Positions 27,071 to 35,317 of a stretch of DNA of 64,000 nt are shown here, piece by piece. Origin of the DNA: Giardia muris (Eukaryota > Fornicata > Diplomonadida > Hexamitidae). The stretch is taken from NCBI GenBank assembly GCA_006247105.1, contig CM016926.1, positions 372,001-436,000 of the forward strand, read 5' to 3'. A program made the translations under genes and the position numbers. The notes under the pieces were generated by a model that worked only from the letters and a program-made list of their open reading frames with translations, made no database searches and had not been told where the DNA came from. Within the stretch, counting starts at the first letter, position 1, and the number at the start of each line of letters is the position of its first letter.

Positions 27071-28495
27071 TTATAGAATATCACCGGTTCGTTCCTGGAG
27101 TAGCTCAATAAGGCTTCCTGCGGCCGTAGCGACCGCATCATCGGGCGAGCTGGTAAGATCGACGAAGACTGGGAGGAAGTTATGGCCCTCAAGACACGGG
27201 ATGATGTCATTCGTTGCGTCGTTGATGAGGGTTCGTATCAATGCCAGGATTGCACAGACCGACTTGTAATCCGCAGACCGGATGCTCTTCAGAAGGGCTG
27301 TATTCAAGGCCTCAATGGCCTCATCTTCAAAGTTGAATCCCGCAATAGGGCTCACGGCTATATTTCCCCAGATCAAGACCGAGTTGTAAAGGATGCGCCC
27401 GGAGGCGCTGTGAAGGCCCTGAAGGACCACCGGGACGACGTCACTCGCCACAAGCCGTTCTGTCGTTACGTCATACATCGTGCCAAGATGGATGATGGCA
27501 TACGCGACTTCTCGAACACGCCTGTTCATCGTCGTCGCAATCCGCTTGAGAAATGGGATGAAAGACTCTGTGAGGACCGCTGCACAACGTCCCTCATCAT
27601 GCAGGACGTTCCTCAAGGTATACAATACTGGCAAGTGCTCCGCCGTTAGACTATGGAACTGACTCAGACGAGAGATGAGATAACCATGGATTCCTTGTGC
27701 CACGATGCTAGTGGCGAAGAACTTTGACGCTGAGAGTTGATATTCGGCCGTCAGAAAGTGCAGAAGCCAGGTGCAGTCCAGGAAGATGGCCGTAGTTGGT
27801 GCAGCAACGAGTAGGTTCAGAATAAGTGGTAACACAGGATAGAAGCGCCCCAGCTCCTCATCAGTCTCACATTGACTGGCAACGTTTCCAAGAATATAGA
27901 CTGCCAGTGCCATATGTTCAGCAGATGTACCCGTTACCAGAAAGGTGGTCAGAGAGTCCAGAAGCCCGACACGAAAGATCTCATTCAACCCGGCGGCTTT
28001 GTTATCTGTCGTAGCCGCCAAACATCGAAGTGTTACAAGCCGGACACCCGGATTCGAGGCACCAAGCATGCATGCCAGTACATCGAGAAACCCTGCATTT
28101 AAGAGCTGTCGCGCTGGCTCTAAGACTTCAAGGACCTGGAGAAAGACGTCGAGCAAGGCGTACTGTATGTCTGGAGCTGGTGTTGTCAAATGTCGGATTA
28201 GTGCCTGCATGGCATTGGTATTGAGCATGAACGCCTCAAGGTACGGGCGCAACCGGAGACGTTCGGCGAGTGTTCCTGCCGCCTCGATTAGGCGGAAGTG
28301 CTGGTCCACCCCTTGGGCGTCGTTGAAGGCCGGAGTCTCGACGAAGAGTGTTAGAGTTGGTCCCAGCTCCGCAGCGGCCTCATCGCGACTTGATTCGTGC
28401 AGCTGGGCGCCAGGACCTATCGTCGAGTGTGTAGACTCGCGATGGCAGGAGGTATGGAGCGCCCGTAGATCGGATAGTAAGGCGCGCCTCTCCAT
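27071..28495 (-). CDS. Importin-alpha-like armadillo repeat protein
   Basis: 474 residues from the ATG at 28493-28495, following GAAAAA. The body is a run of armadillo repeats of ~42 residues with small-residue and Leu patterns: ALIRHLTTPAPDIQYALLDVFLQVLEV, VLACMLGASNPGVRLVTLRCLAATT and LALVIGNVAS-like AVYILGNVASQ. The Asn of the typical WxLxNI array is in part retained (LIWGNIAVS). No N-terminal IBB Arg/Lys-rich domain is obvious: the first ~50 residues are Arg-containing but short. It may be a divergent nuclear import adaptor or a general ARM scaffold. Nothing membrane-associated is seen. Confidence 0.72.
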   Translation of the reverse strand: MERRALLSDLRALHTSCHRESTHSTIGPGAQLHESSRDEAAAELGPTLTLFVETPAFNDAQGVDQHFRLIEAAGTLAERLRLRPYLEAFMLNTNAMQALIRHLTTPAPDIQYALLDVFLQVLEVLEPARQLLNAGFLDVLACMLGASNPGVRLVTLRCLAATTDNKAAGLNEIFRVGLLDSLTTFLVTGTSAEHMALAVYILGNVASQCETDEELGRFYPVLPLILNLLVAAPTTAIFLDCTWLLHFLTAEYQLSASKFFATSIVAQGIHGYLISRLSQFHSLTAEHLPVLYTLRNVLHDEGRCAAVLTESFIPFLKRIATTMNRRVREVAYAIIHLGTMYDVTTERLVASDVVPVVLQGLHSASGRILYNSVLIWGNIAVSPIAGFNFEDEAIEALNTALLKSIRSADYKSVCAILALIRTLINDATNDIIPCLEGHNFLPVFVDLTSSPDDAVATAAGSLIELLQERTGDIL

Positions 28496-28503
28496 TTTTC
28501 GAT

Positions 28504-28824
28504 TCACTCCGATCGAGCATCCTTCCTTCCACTATGTGCAGCATAGCAGTCGGTACAAAGGCGGCCCATGTCGGCGAGGTGTACACAGACGAGACAGACT
28601 CGTCGAGAGCAATGTTCGCAGCGTTCGCAACAGCGTGCACAAGCAAGGAGTCCACAGGAGGGGCATGGCCGCAATTGGGGGGTTTCCATGGTACAAACCC
28701 GGCAGAGTCGAACGAACCGTGCCTCCTCAGGACGGAAGAGGTCGTCCGAGTAGTCGCGACTGTTTCGTGACATCTCTCTGAAGAGGGAATCTCTTTGACG
28801 CGCCTCGGGGCATGTGCTACGCAT
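28504..28824 (-). CDS. Small cysteine-rich zinc-binding protein, 106 residues
   Basis: The ATG is at 28822-28824 and the stop at 28504-28506. A dense Cys cluster at residues 41-93: Cys pairs 41/44, 54/57, 62/65, 69/72, 77/80 and 90/93, plus Cys66, in the order expected for interleaved zinc sites of the FYVE/B-box/AN1 group. There is no His ligand in the core. The first 40 residues are polar and basic; no signal peptide. The gene is 8 bp from the ARM gene on the same strand and 18 bp from the divergent kinesin start. Function unknown; the small size and pairing suggest a protein-binding or lipid-binding finger. Confidence 0.65.
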   Translation of the reverse strand: MRSTCPEARQRDSLFREMSRNSRDYSDDLFRPEEARFVRLCRVCTMETPQLRPCPSCGLLACARCCERCEHCSRRVCLVCVHLADMGRLCTDCYAAHSGRKDARSE

Positions 28825-28842
28825 CAGTACAAATGTTGAATT
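28825..28842. promoter_or_regulatory. Shared start region of a divergent pair
   Basis: 18 bp (CAGTACAAATGTTGAATT) between the ATGs of the Cys-rich protein and the first kinesin; an A/T-rich initiator for both directions is inferred. Confidence 0.45.
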
Positions 28843-30630
28843 ATGGCGACCTTGGGGTTTGAGGAGCTGACGTCAGACCAGTCTCCCCACGTCCGCGTGA
28901 TTGCCCGGATTCGGCCATTCCTGGCGGGGGAGATTGCTCCAACCCCGCCCTGCATCTCCGTGCAAGGGAATACCGTAGTCACCCAGGATCCAACCACAGG
29001 GATCACGACGGCCCATCCTTTCGACATCGCCCTCGGGCCCGAAGCGACGCAAGAGGCTGCATATCAAGCGATCGCTGCGGACGTCGGAAGGGTCATGGCA
29101 GGAGTCCCAATGCTTCTGATGGCATATGGGGTCACATCTGCTGGCAAGTCATATACGCTCTTCGGGTCAGGGGAAGATCTAGGTCTCTTCGGTAAGGCTA
29201 CACATGCCCTTTTTGGGATGATTGCAAACTCGCCTCTTATTACACCGACTCAGATCTGTGTCAGGGTATCTGCGGTTCAGATCTATCTCAATACGATAAC
29301 AGACATGCTTAATGGTGGCGTTTCACTCAAGGTCCATGGAGCTGGGCATGACCCACTACCGGATCGAGCTTGGGTATCCGTTAATAGTCCTGAGGCGTGC
29401 ATTCAAGTGATTCGTGATGCTTTAGCGCGACGAGAGGTTGCCTCGACGACGCAGAATGCACGTTCTTCGCGTTCTCATTGTATCGTCACTTTGGCCATCG
29501 ATGATTTGGCTACAGGACAAACAACTGGGTTGACTGTTGTTGATCTTGCGGGCTCGGAACCTCATATGGTTGGTGCTTCGAAATTAGTGCAACAGGAGTC
29601 ATCCTTTATTCGAACTTCTCTTCTAATGCTTGACAGAGCTCTTAAGGACCTGAGAAACATTACCGTCACCAGGACCACAAGCGTCAGTTTTCGCTCGTCA
29701 CAACTGACGATGGCATTGCGTCCATTCCTTCAGCCGACACCGTCATTGACTTTGCCATGTAACGCCGTCATGTTCCTCAACCTGCATGGCCGCGTCGAAG
29801 CATTCGCCTCGAACAAGGATACGCTTCAGCTTGGACTAGTGGCGAAGTCCGTCCGCAACTATTCTAAGACAGCTTCCAGACTCGGACTGATGAGCTCAAC
29901 GGCTGCCTCCTTGGCGGGCTCGATGTCAAAGTCGCTTAGTAGGTCGACACGTCAGCCCATCGATGATGTTCAAGACGATTCGATGGTTGAGTATGGAGTC
30001 ACATCAACCGAGCATGGTGACCTCATTACAATCCCTCTCGCTCACTGGAACTCCATTCTTGAAGAAGTTGAACGTCTCTCCACCGCCTTGGATGAGGCTG
30101 GAATCGCCCTTCAAGAGGAACTCCAGATCGCGCGCCAAGAGGTCGTGACCGAAATGACTCAGCTCATGGAGATCAACGTTGCACATGAGCGTGCCGCGTT
30201 GCTGACAGACATTGTCGAACGAGACGCAATGATTGAACGACTCCAACGAGAATTGGTTGGAGTGGCAACCCGTGCCGATGCTCTTTCTAAACAACTCTAT
30301 GTCTCAGATGCTCGACTTCAATGTTATGAGTCCGCCGGTCCTCTCCCTCCTGCCTTGACTCAAAATGCCGACTCTCTTGGACAACTGAATTATTATCGGA
30401 GTGAGGCCGCGGTCCTTCGTCAACGCTTAACCGAACTCGAAGACGAGCATCGTCGTTCGATGTCTGAGCTCAATCATATCCGCTCGCACCTCCAAAGAGC
30501 TAGTGAGAGTGGGTTCCGGATGTCAGCACTTGGGCTTCCGATCCCGGCCCACTTGATGGGGAATACCTCTCAGCTCGACTTCGATACTCCAACACAAACT
30601 CTTCCGGGACTCCGACGGCCAAGCGACTAA
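28843..30630 (+). CDS. Kinesin with N-terminal motor and coiled-coil tail (595 residues)
   Basis: Motor domain about 15-345. Walker A reads GVTSAGKS at 96-103, usually GQTGSGKT; the Lys and Ser needed for nucleotide are kept. Switch I is NARSSRSH (205-212) and switch II DLAGSE (234-239). The region after the motor has a Ser-rich spacer and then coiled coil (about 395-530). Microtubule-based ATPase; which kinesin family it belongs to was not decided. It lacks the usual DSKLTRLL sequence, reading SSQLTMALRPFLQ instead. It runs tail to tail with the larger kinesin at 30680, with 49 bp between stops. Confidence 0.93.
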   Translation: MATLGFEELTSDQSPHVRVIARIRPFLAGEIAPTPPCISVQGNTVVTQDPTTGITTAHPFDIALGPEATQEAAYQAIAADVGRVMAGVPMLLMAYGVTSAGKSYTLFGSGEDLGLFGKATHALFGMIANSPLITPTQICVRVSAVQIYLNTITDMLNGGVSLKVHGAGHDPLPDRAWVSVNSPEACIQVIRDALARREVASTTQNARSSRSHCIVTLAIDDLATGQTTGLTVVDLAGSEPHMVGASKLVQQESSFIRTSLLMLDRALKDLRNITVTRTTSVSFRSSQLTMALRPFLQPTPSLTLPCNAVMFLNLHGRVEAFASNKDTLQLGLVAKSVRNYSKTASRLGLMSSTAASLAGSMSKSLSRSTRQPIDDVQDDSMVEYGVTSTEHGDLITIPLAHWNSILEEVERLSTALDEAGIALQEELQIARQEVVTEMTQLMEINVAHERAALLTDIVERDAMIERLQRELVGVATRADALSKQLYVSDARLQCYESAGPLPPALTQNADSLGQLNYYRSEAAVLRQRLTELEDEHRRSMSELNHIRSHLQRASESGFRMSALGLPIPAHLMGNTSQLDFDTPTQTLPGLRRPSD

Positions 30631-30679
30631 CTAATTGACGGCTGGCTGACTAGTCGGGAGGCCTCCATTCACTCCCAAG

Positions 30680-33600
30680 CTACTTCTCATAGATCTCGAT
30701 TCGTGAGGCCCGGGTCACAGGCTGTCGACCACTGCCTTGAGCCCGACCATTTAGAAGGTATTGCTGGTGTAGGGTTGCTTGCTTAAGCCTCCGCGTTTTC
30801 CGCCGCTCCTGCTCGAGTTCGAGCATCAACATCTGTTCTTTCGAGAGTTCCGACTCTCCATCCCGCGAGGCTATTGAGCTGAGATTCAGGTTGTCCTGCC
30901 AAGGAGAGGCCGCCCCTCCTCCCGGTATACGGGCCTTGGTGGGTGGCCCAGTAGGAGCTTGAGTGGCTGGGGCAACGCGTCGAGAACTTGCTGGGCGCGA
31001 GGTTAACGTTTTCGTGAGAGTCCCGCTAACAGCAGCTGACGTTGACTGGCGTTGTTTCGACATCGATCCCGTCCCAGCGAGGTTCACGCTCGCCACCGAA
31101 GCAGTGCTCGCACCCGAGGTGGCACGGCTTTGAGCTTGAGGCTGAAGAGTATTGTAAACGTTCGGATCATTCTCGATGTTCCCTCCAGGATACCGGGTAG
31201 GAGAACCCACGGTTGTGATGAACTTCTTGGCTCCAGAACTGCTTCGCGGACGGACCTTCCTGACCTTTCCAGTACCCGTCAACTCGTAATCATAGGGCCG
31301 ATTACTGTACCCGGAGTAGGGACGGATAGTGCTTAGTCCCACGGCAGATGCAGGCCGAGATGTAGCTACAAGAGAAGGGTTGGTCACCAAAGGGGTGCCT
31401 CCACGTGGGGGAGAAACAGGAGCACCTCCCGTGAACTCCTCACGATACCGAAGCTCACGAAGCTCAGTAGTTTCCTGTGTGATGGTCTCAACATGATCTG
31501 CTGGCACCGGTGCAGGATACAGGTTCAACGGAAGGACTATAGCCCCATGTTGGACTGGCTTTCCAGTCTGTGTGGGTGAATACCCAGGACACGCACTTGC
31601 CAGTCCACGACCCACTCCCATGTTTCCAGGAGATGTGGTAGAAAGTGCATATCGTCGCGATCTCCCTGTTCCAGTCAACATCCCAATCTGAAGATCCTCA
31701 TCCTCAACCGTATGCGCGACTCCACCATGCTCAGAGACGTTCGGCGTACTATTGAAGTGCTCGCTTGCGACCTCATCCTCGACAAGTTTCAAGTTTGATG
31801 ACGACATGCAGGCGCCACCAGAGGGTTCTCCAGGAGCCTCGGCGACAGACCGCATCCGCGGATGCGTTCGCATCGTCCCCGAGGACGGAGCTGCAATCAA
31901 AGCAACCGGATGCTTTCCTTCACAGCACTCGTGAAGAGTCCTCGAGACGCGCCCATACTCCCGAGCAAGCCAGGACGCAGCATTCAGCAACTTCTGCAGC
32001 CGGTTCGCGTAATCCCGCTCGCGTGTGAGCGCCTGCTCCTCCGCATCGCGCAAGCGCTGCTGGAGGAGGTTGAGCTCGTATTGAAAGTGCCTCTGAAGCT
32101 CCTCGCGCTGGTTGATCATCAAGCAATCAAGCTCCGCGGCAAACGTCGACTTCTCGGCCTCGATGGTGCAGCGGAGCTCGGCCTCAATGTCTGCTTGCGT
32201 CCGGTCGTCACGGGTCTTCTGCGCTGCCACCTGTGGAAGCTGGGTAAGGAGCCGTGCGTTACGAGCTTCTGCTTCACTAACGGACCGGAGAAGGCCTTGA
32301 ATTTCACGCGCATGCTCCTCACTAAGCCTAGTCACCTCTGCCGTGTGCTCATATTGCTGTGCTGTTAGTTCTCGCATTAGGCGATCGATCTCGGCCTTTT
32401 GTTCAGCGATTTGCTTCGTTGTTCGCTCATTCGCCGTTCGACTTTCGGCCTGAATGGTTCTGAGATCCGTGGTGCGTTGCTCCAACTTGGCTTGCATTTG
32501 TGAGACGGCTGTCCGAAGTGCTTTGGAGTTATCATCCTGCACACCTCTAAGTGCAACCCGCCGCCTTGTTGGACTACTTAGAGGCGACTTTCCATCATCA
32601 TAGGCGGAACTCGGGCGTGAACGAGAACCTCGAGAGGACAGAATCAGGTTTCCATCGGCATCGAGGAGTTCCCCACCGGGGCCAATGACACAGCCACCGG
32701 CCTTCTCGAGTAGGGCGGCCAGGTCTCCGATGCGGCTGTTCAACGATCTGTTGATCCCCTCTTCTTCATATAGCTTCGTACGGAGCTCCGCCACCTCTGC
32801 CACGAGCTTTCGAATGCGGGTTTCCGCATCGGCCGTGGACAGGTCGACGACCGACACCTTCGGCTGGTTCGTGATGTTACGACACCGGTGAGCAAAGGAG
32901 ATCGTCGACATCGTCTCCTCATAATCGGAGACCCGAGGGCAGACGGTGCAGACCATTGTTGTGTGACAACTGCCTCCGAACGCGTCCTTAAGAATGCGAG
33001 TCAGCTTCGAGTCGCGGTAAGGGATGTAGGAGGCGCCTCGCGCTAAGGCCTGAACGACGTTTCCAAGGGCGGACAAGCTTCTATTAATCGATGCCGCCTC
33101 GAGCTTCCGAGTCCCCTCGGATGCGGACTTCGCCAACCGCTCTGAACCAGCCAGGTCGACAAAGGTCAATGTCGGAGAACTGGTCGTGCTAGTCAGCCGA
33201 TTCTTCATGTTAACAGTGATAAAGAAGATGGAGTGAGATCTCGAAGAACGCTCATTGGACGCAGTGCTATACGTCGCCCGCCGTTGCATCCCTTGCTTCA
33301 GTAGCCCGATCATGTCGTCTTTTGTTCCCACAGGATGTAGGGTCAACCCCTCTGCATAGACGAGACCCTCAGAGTTTTGGCGCAGTTGGAGGCCCTTATC
33401 CGGGGCATACGCGTCCTCCTTCGTGTCACGATCGCCAAGGAGGTCATACGTCTTATCCAGATATATCTCGAGGAAGGAGCAGACGAAGCCGATGTCCACG
33501 CTACTCTGCCGGACCTCCTGCTGCCGGAAGAGGTGCTGAATCGCACGCGAGAGCATTCCCTCGTTCCCCCGTTCCCCGAAAATTGTGTAGGTTTTGCCTG

Positions 33601-33877
33601 TCCCCGTCGCGCCATAGCAGCATATTGTTCCATTGTACCCGTCCAGGACCCTCTCTACAACGGGGAGCGCCACGTTCTCGAACATTTGCGTCTGCGAGGC
33701 AGATCCGGGCCAAAGGCCATCAACCTGGTACTCGCGCTCTGTTGCCGGCTCATCTTGCCCGCTACCTATCTTCGGGACCGTTATGGTCGTCCCGGTGGCC
33801 GTGGTTTCGGAGTTCAGAGGGATCTCGTCGCCATCGACCGGCCGACAGCGAACATACACCTCAACTTTGCTCACCAT
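30680..33877 (-). CDS. Kinesin with N-terminal motor, coiled coil and long basic tail (1065 residues)
   Basis: ATG at 33875-33877 after an A-run. Walker A GATGTGKT at 89-96. Further motifs: SSRSHS in switch I, VDLAGSERL in switch II, then INRSLSALGNVVQAL and IPYRDSKLTRILKDAFGG, all canonical, so an active motor is expected. After the motor (about residues 1-345) a coiled coil runs from ~360 to ~640. The tail (about 660-1065) is Ser/Thr/Pro-rich and basic and likely phosphorylated; it contains many short motifs of the SR/SP type. It ends RASRIEIYEK. Cargo and cell role are unknown. Processive microtubule motor inferred from motif completeness. Confidence 0.95.
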   Translation of the reverse strand: MVSKVEVYVRCRPVDGDEIPLNSETTATGTTITVPKIGSGQDEPATEREYQVDGLWPGSASQTQMFENVALPVVERVLDGYNGTICCYGATGTGKTYTIFGERGNEGMLSRAIQHLFRQQEVRQSSVDIGFVCSFLEIYLDKTYDLLGDRDTKEDAYAPDKGLQLRQNSEGLVYAEGLTLHPVGTKDDMIGLLKQGMQRRATYSTASNERSSRSHSIFFITVNMKNRLTSTTSSPTLTFVDLAGSERLAKSASEGTRKLEAASINRSLSALGNVVQALARGASYIPYRDSKLTRILKDAFGGSCHTTMVCTVCPRVSDYEETMSTISFAHRCRNITNQPKVSVVDLSTADAETRIRKLVAEVAELRTKLYEEEGINRSLNSRIGDLAALLEKAGGCVIGPGGELLDADGNLILSSRGSRSRPSSAYDDGKSPLSSPTRRRVALRGVQDDNSKALRTAVSQMQAKLEQRTTDLRTIQAESRTANERTTKQIAEQKAEIDRLMRELTAQQYEHTAEVTRLSEEHAREIQGLLRSVSEAEARNARLLTQLPQVAAQKTRDDRTQADIEAELRCTIEAEKSTFAAELDCLMINQREELQRHFQYELNLLQQRLRDAEEQALTRERDYANRLQKLLNAASWLAREYGRVSRTLHECCEGKHPVALIAAPSSGTMRTHPRMRSVAEAPGEPSGGACMSSSNLKLVEDEVASEHFNSTPNVSEHGGVAHTVEDEDLQIGMLTGTGRSRRYALSTTSPGNMGVGRGLASACPGYSPTQTGKPVQHGAIVLPLNLYPAPVPADHVETITQETTELRELRYREEFTGGAPVSPPRGGTPLVTNPSLVATSRPASAVGLSTIRPYSGYSNRPYDYELTGTGKVRKVRPRSSSGAKKFITTVGSPTRYPGGNIENDPNVYNTLQPQAQSRATSGASTASVASVNLAGTGSMSKQRQSTSAAVSGTLTKTLTSRPASSRRVAPATQAPTGPPTKARIPGGGAASPWQDNLNLSSIASRDGESELSKEQMLMLELEQERRKTRRLKQATLHQQYLLNGRAQGSGRQPVTRASRIEIYEK

Positions 33878-33896
33878 TTTTTACGTGGGAGAGGGA

Positions 33897-34919
33897 TCAT
33901 TCGAGGGCATGCACTGCGTAGCGGAGATCCGAGACGTCCGTCAGGAGCCCTGCAAGCTGCCGCTCGAGCTCTCCGAGCGGAGTCTCGGATGTTGCAAGCG
34001 GGGTTGGGGTTCGTGGGGGGCTTGGGACTTCCCGATAGGATTTCGAGTTCGGTGGCTTTATGGGAGACTGAGAACGGCCACGAGTCTTCTGGCTCTTTGG
34101 TGGCCGTGAGTGTGTCGTTGTTGTCGTCTTTGGAGTGCTTTCTATTCGTCTTCGTTGTAATTGCTGGAGTAAAGAGTCTCGTTCTTCTTTCAAGGCGGCC
34201 AAGCGTCTCTCATAGGTGTCTCGTGACTGTGTTGCTTCAGAGATGAGTTGCCAGATCGTTAATCGGCATGCCTCAAGCTCCGACAAGAGACCAGAGATCC
34301 GTGAGTCTGTAGTAGCAATTATGGAGGAAGTTCTATCTGAGATCTTTGAGTCCGGTTGTATGTCCGTGATTTGGATCGTCCTTCTTAAGCTTAATAGAAG
34401 ACGTAGACGTACGTCGTCATTGACGGAGGGGTCTGCCAAACAACGAAGGACTGCTTGCTGTATGGGGGGTGAAGTGCAAATCAAGGTCGCGAGAAGGTCA
34501 AGTTTCTGAAGCTCACAAGCCAGGAGTATTGCTTTGGAGAGGACACGTTGATCATGTCTTTGATAAAGGGTAGCTAGATAGGGGAGTGTACAGAAGGCTG
34601 ATCTAGTAATGGCGAGTTCTAGAACCGTCTCTTCACCGCTTGTTAAGATATCCCATTCTGCATCTCCAAGCATTGTGGCAGAGACTACATCATCCTGTTC
34701 CACTGCCAGTTGCAAGGCCGTCTTATTAGAGGCCGATTTGAGACCTACTTCATACCTAAGAAGGAACGGAATGACTCCTATTTGGGAGGATCGAACTGCC
34801 ATCATAAGGGCTGTTTCACCCATCTCGTTGCGTATCCCAGCGCATCGTGGCACCAGTCCCGCTACCCTCTCCATGTCACAGGCGCTGACGGCCGCAAACC
34901 ATGCGGCTGTGTCCTCCAT
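33897..34919 (-). CDS. Short ankyrin repeat protein (protein 21.1 type)
   Basis: 340 residues from the ATG at 34917-34919 (MEDTAAWFAAVSACDMERV). About four ankyrin repeats lie in residues ~5-135 (TALMMAVRSSQ, TALQLAVEQDD, TVLELAITRSA), less regular than in the large paralogues. A helical region follows, with a coiled coil near 200-265 (RDTYERRLAALKEERDSLLQQ). The C-terminal ~75 residues are Ser/Pro/Arg/Lys-rich. No Zn tail is seen at the end, unlike the neighbouring 764-residue paralogue. An earlier in-frame codon gives a longer reading frame but is outside the ankyrin lead-in. The stop is 19 bp from the start of the large kinesin. Confidence 0.75.
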   Translation of the reverse strand: MEDTAAWFAAVSACDMERVAGLVPRCAGIRNEMGETALMMAVRSSQIGVIPFLLRYEVGLKSASNKTALQLAVEQDDVVSATMLGDAEWDILTSGEETVLELAITRSAFCTLPYLATLYQRHDQRVLSKAILLACELQKLDLLATLICTSPPIQQAVLRCLADPSVNDDVRLRLLLSLRRTIQITDIQPDSKISDRTSSIIATTDSRISGLLSELEACRLTIWQLISEATQSRDTYERRLAALKEERDSLLQQLQRRRIESTPKTTTTTHSRPPKSQKTRGRSQSPIKPPNSKSYREVPSPPRTPTPLATSETPLGELERQLAGLLTDVSDLRYAVHALE

Positions 34920-35317
34920 TTTCTTCGCTTTGATATCCTCCTGTTCACACTCCTTCCCTTGATTATCCACTATTCGACACTTGGAGTAAGTCCTCCCCTT
35001 CTGGCCCAAGCTAGTACCCATTTGAGATGAAGATGATTGGGAGTAGTTGAAGTGTGTTATTTCCAGATGCTGATACAGGAGAAGGTAATGTTCGGATACT
35101 ATCATTCAATTCTCATGAAGACCAGCCTTTCGAAGGCGGGATTGTAGGCCAGTGGGAACTTGATGAAAGACCCTCAGGAGCCAGAAGGTTCCAAGGCTCT
35201 TCCATCACCTCAATTGTCTCCAATCGCACAGTCCCGAGATATGTCCTTCCTCTCTTCCTCTCTCCAAAGCTGAGGCAGCATGCTTCATGCCTGAAACCCC
35301 TCAAGGCCTGATTTACA
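34920..35317. other. Intergenic stretch, 398 bp, no gene recognised
   Basis: Between two minus-strand ankyrin genes. Plus-strand frames here start with GTG and lack recognisable motifs. The stretch contains GCATGCTTCATGC at about 35277-35289. A TGTAAA hexamer sits at 35312-35317. The start of the 340-residue gene is preceded by AAAGCGAAGAA on the coding strand. Confidence 0.4.
35312..35317 (-). terminator. TGTAAA hexamer immediately after stop
   Basis: The 764-residue ankyrin gene ends AGTGATGTAAATC on the minus strand, so TGTAAA follows TGA directly, as at the SUN gene. Confidence 0.4.

Noticed and set aside
33377..34246. 289-codon plus-strand frame
   Set aside because: Antisense to the kinesin motor and ankyrin genes and lacks motifs; treated as a shadow of the real coding strand.
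35054..35311. 85-codon plus-strand frame in the ankyrin gap
   Set aside because: Starts with GTG, no ATG near the front and no motif; unlikely in this genome.
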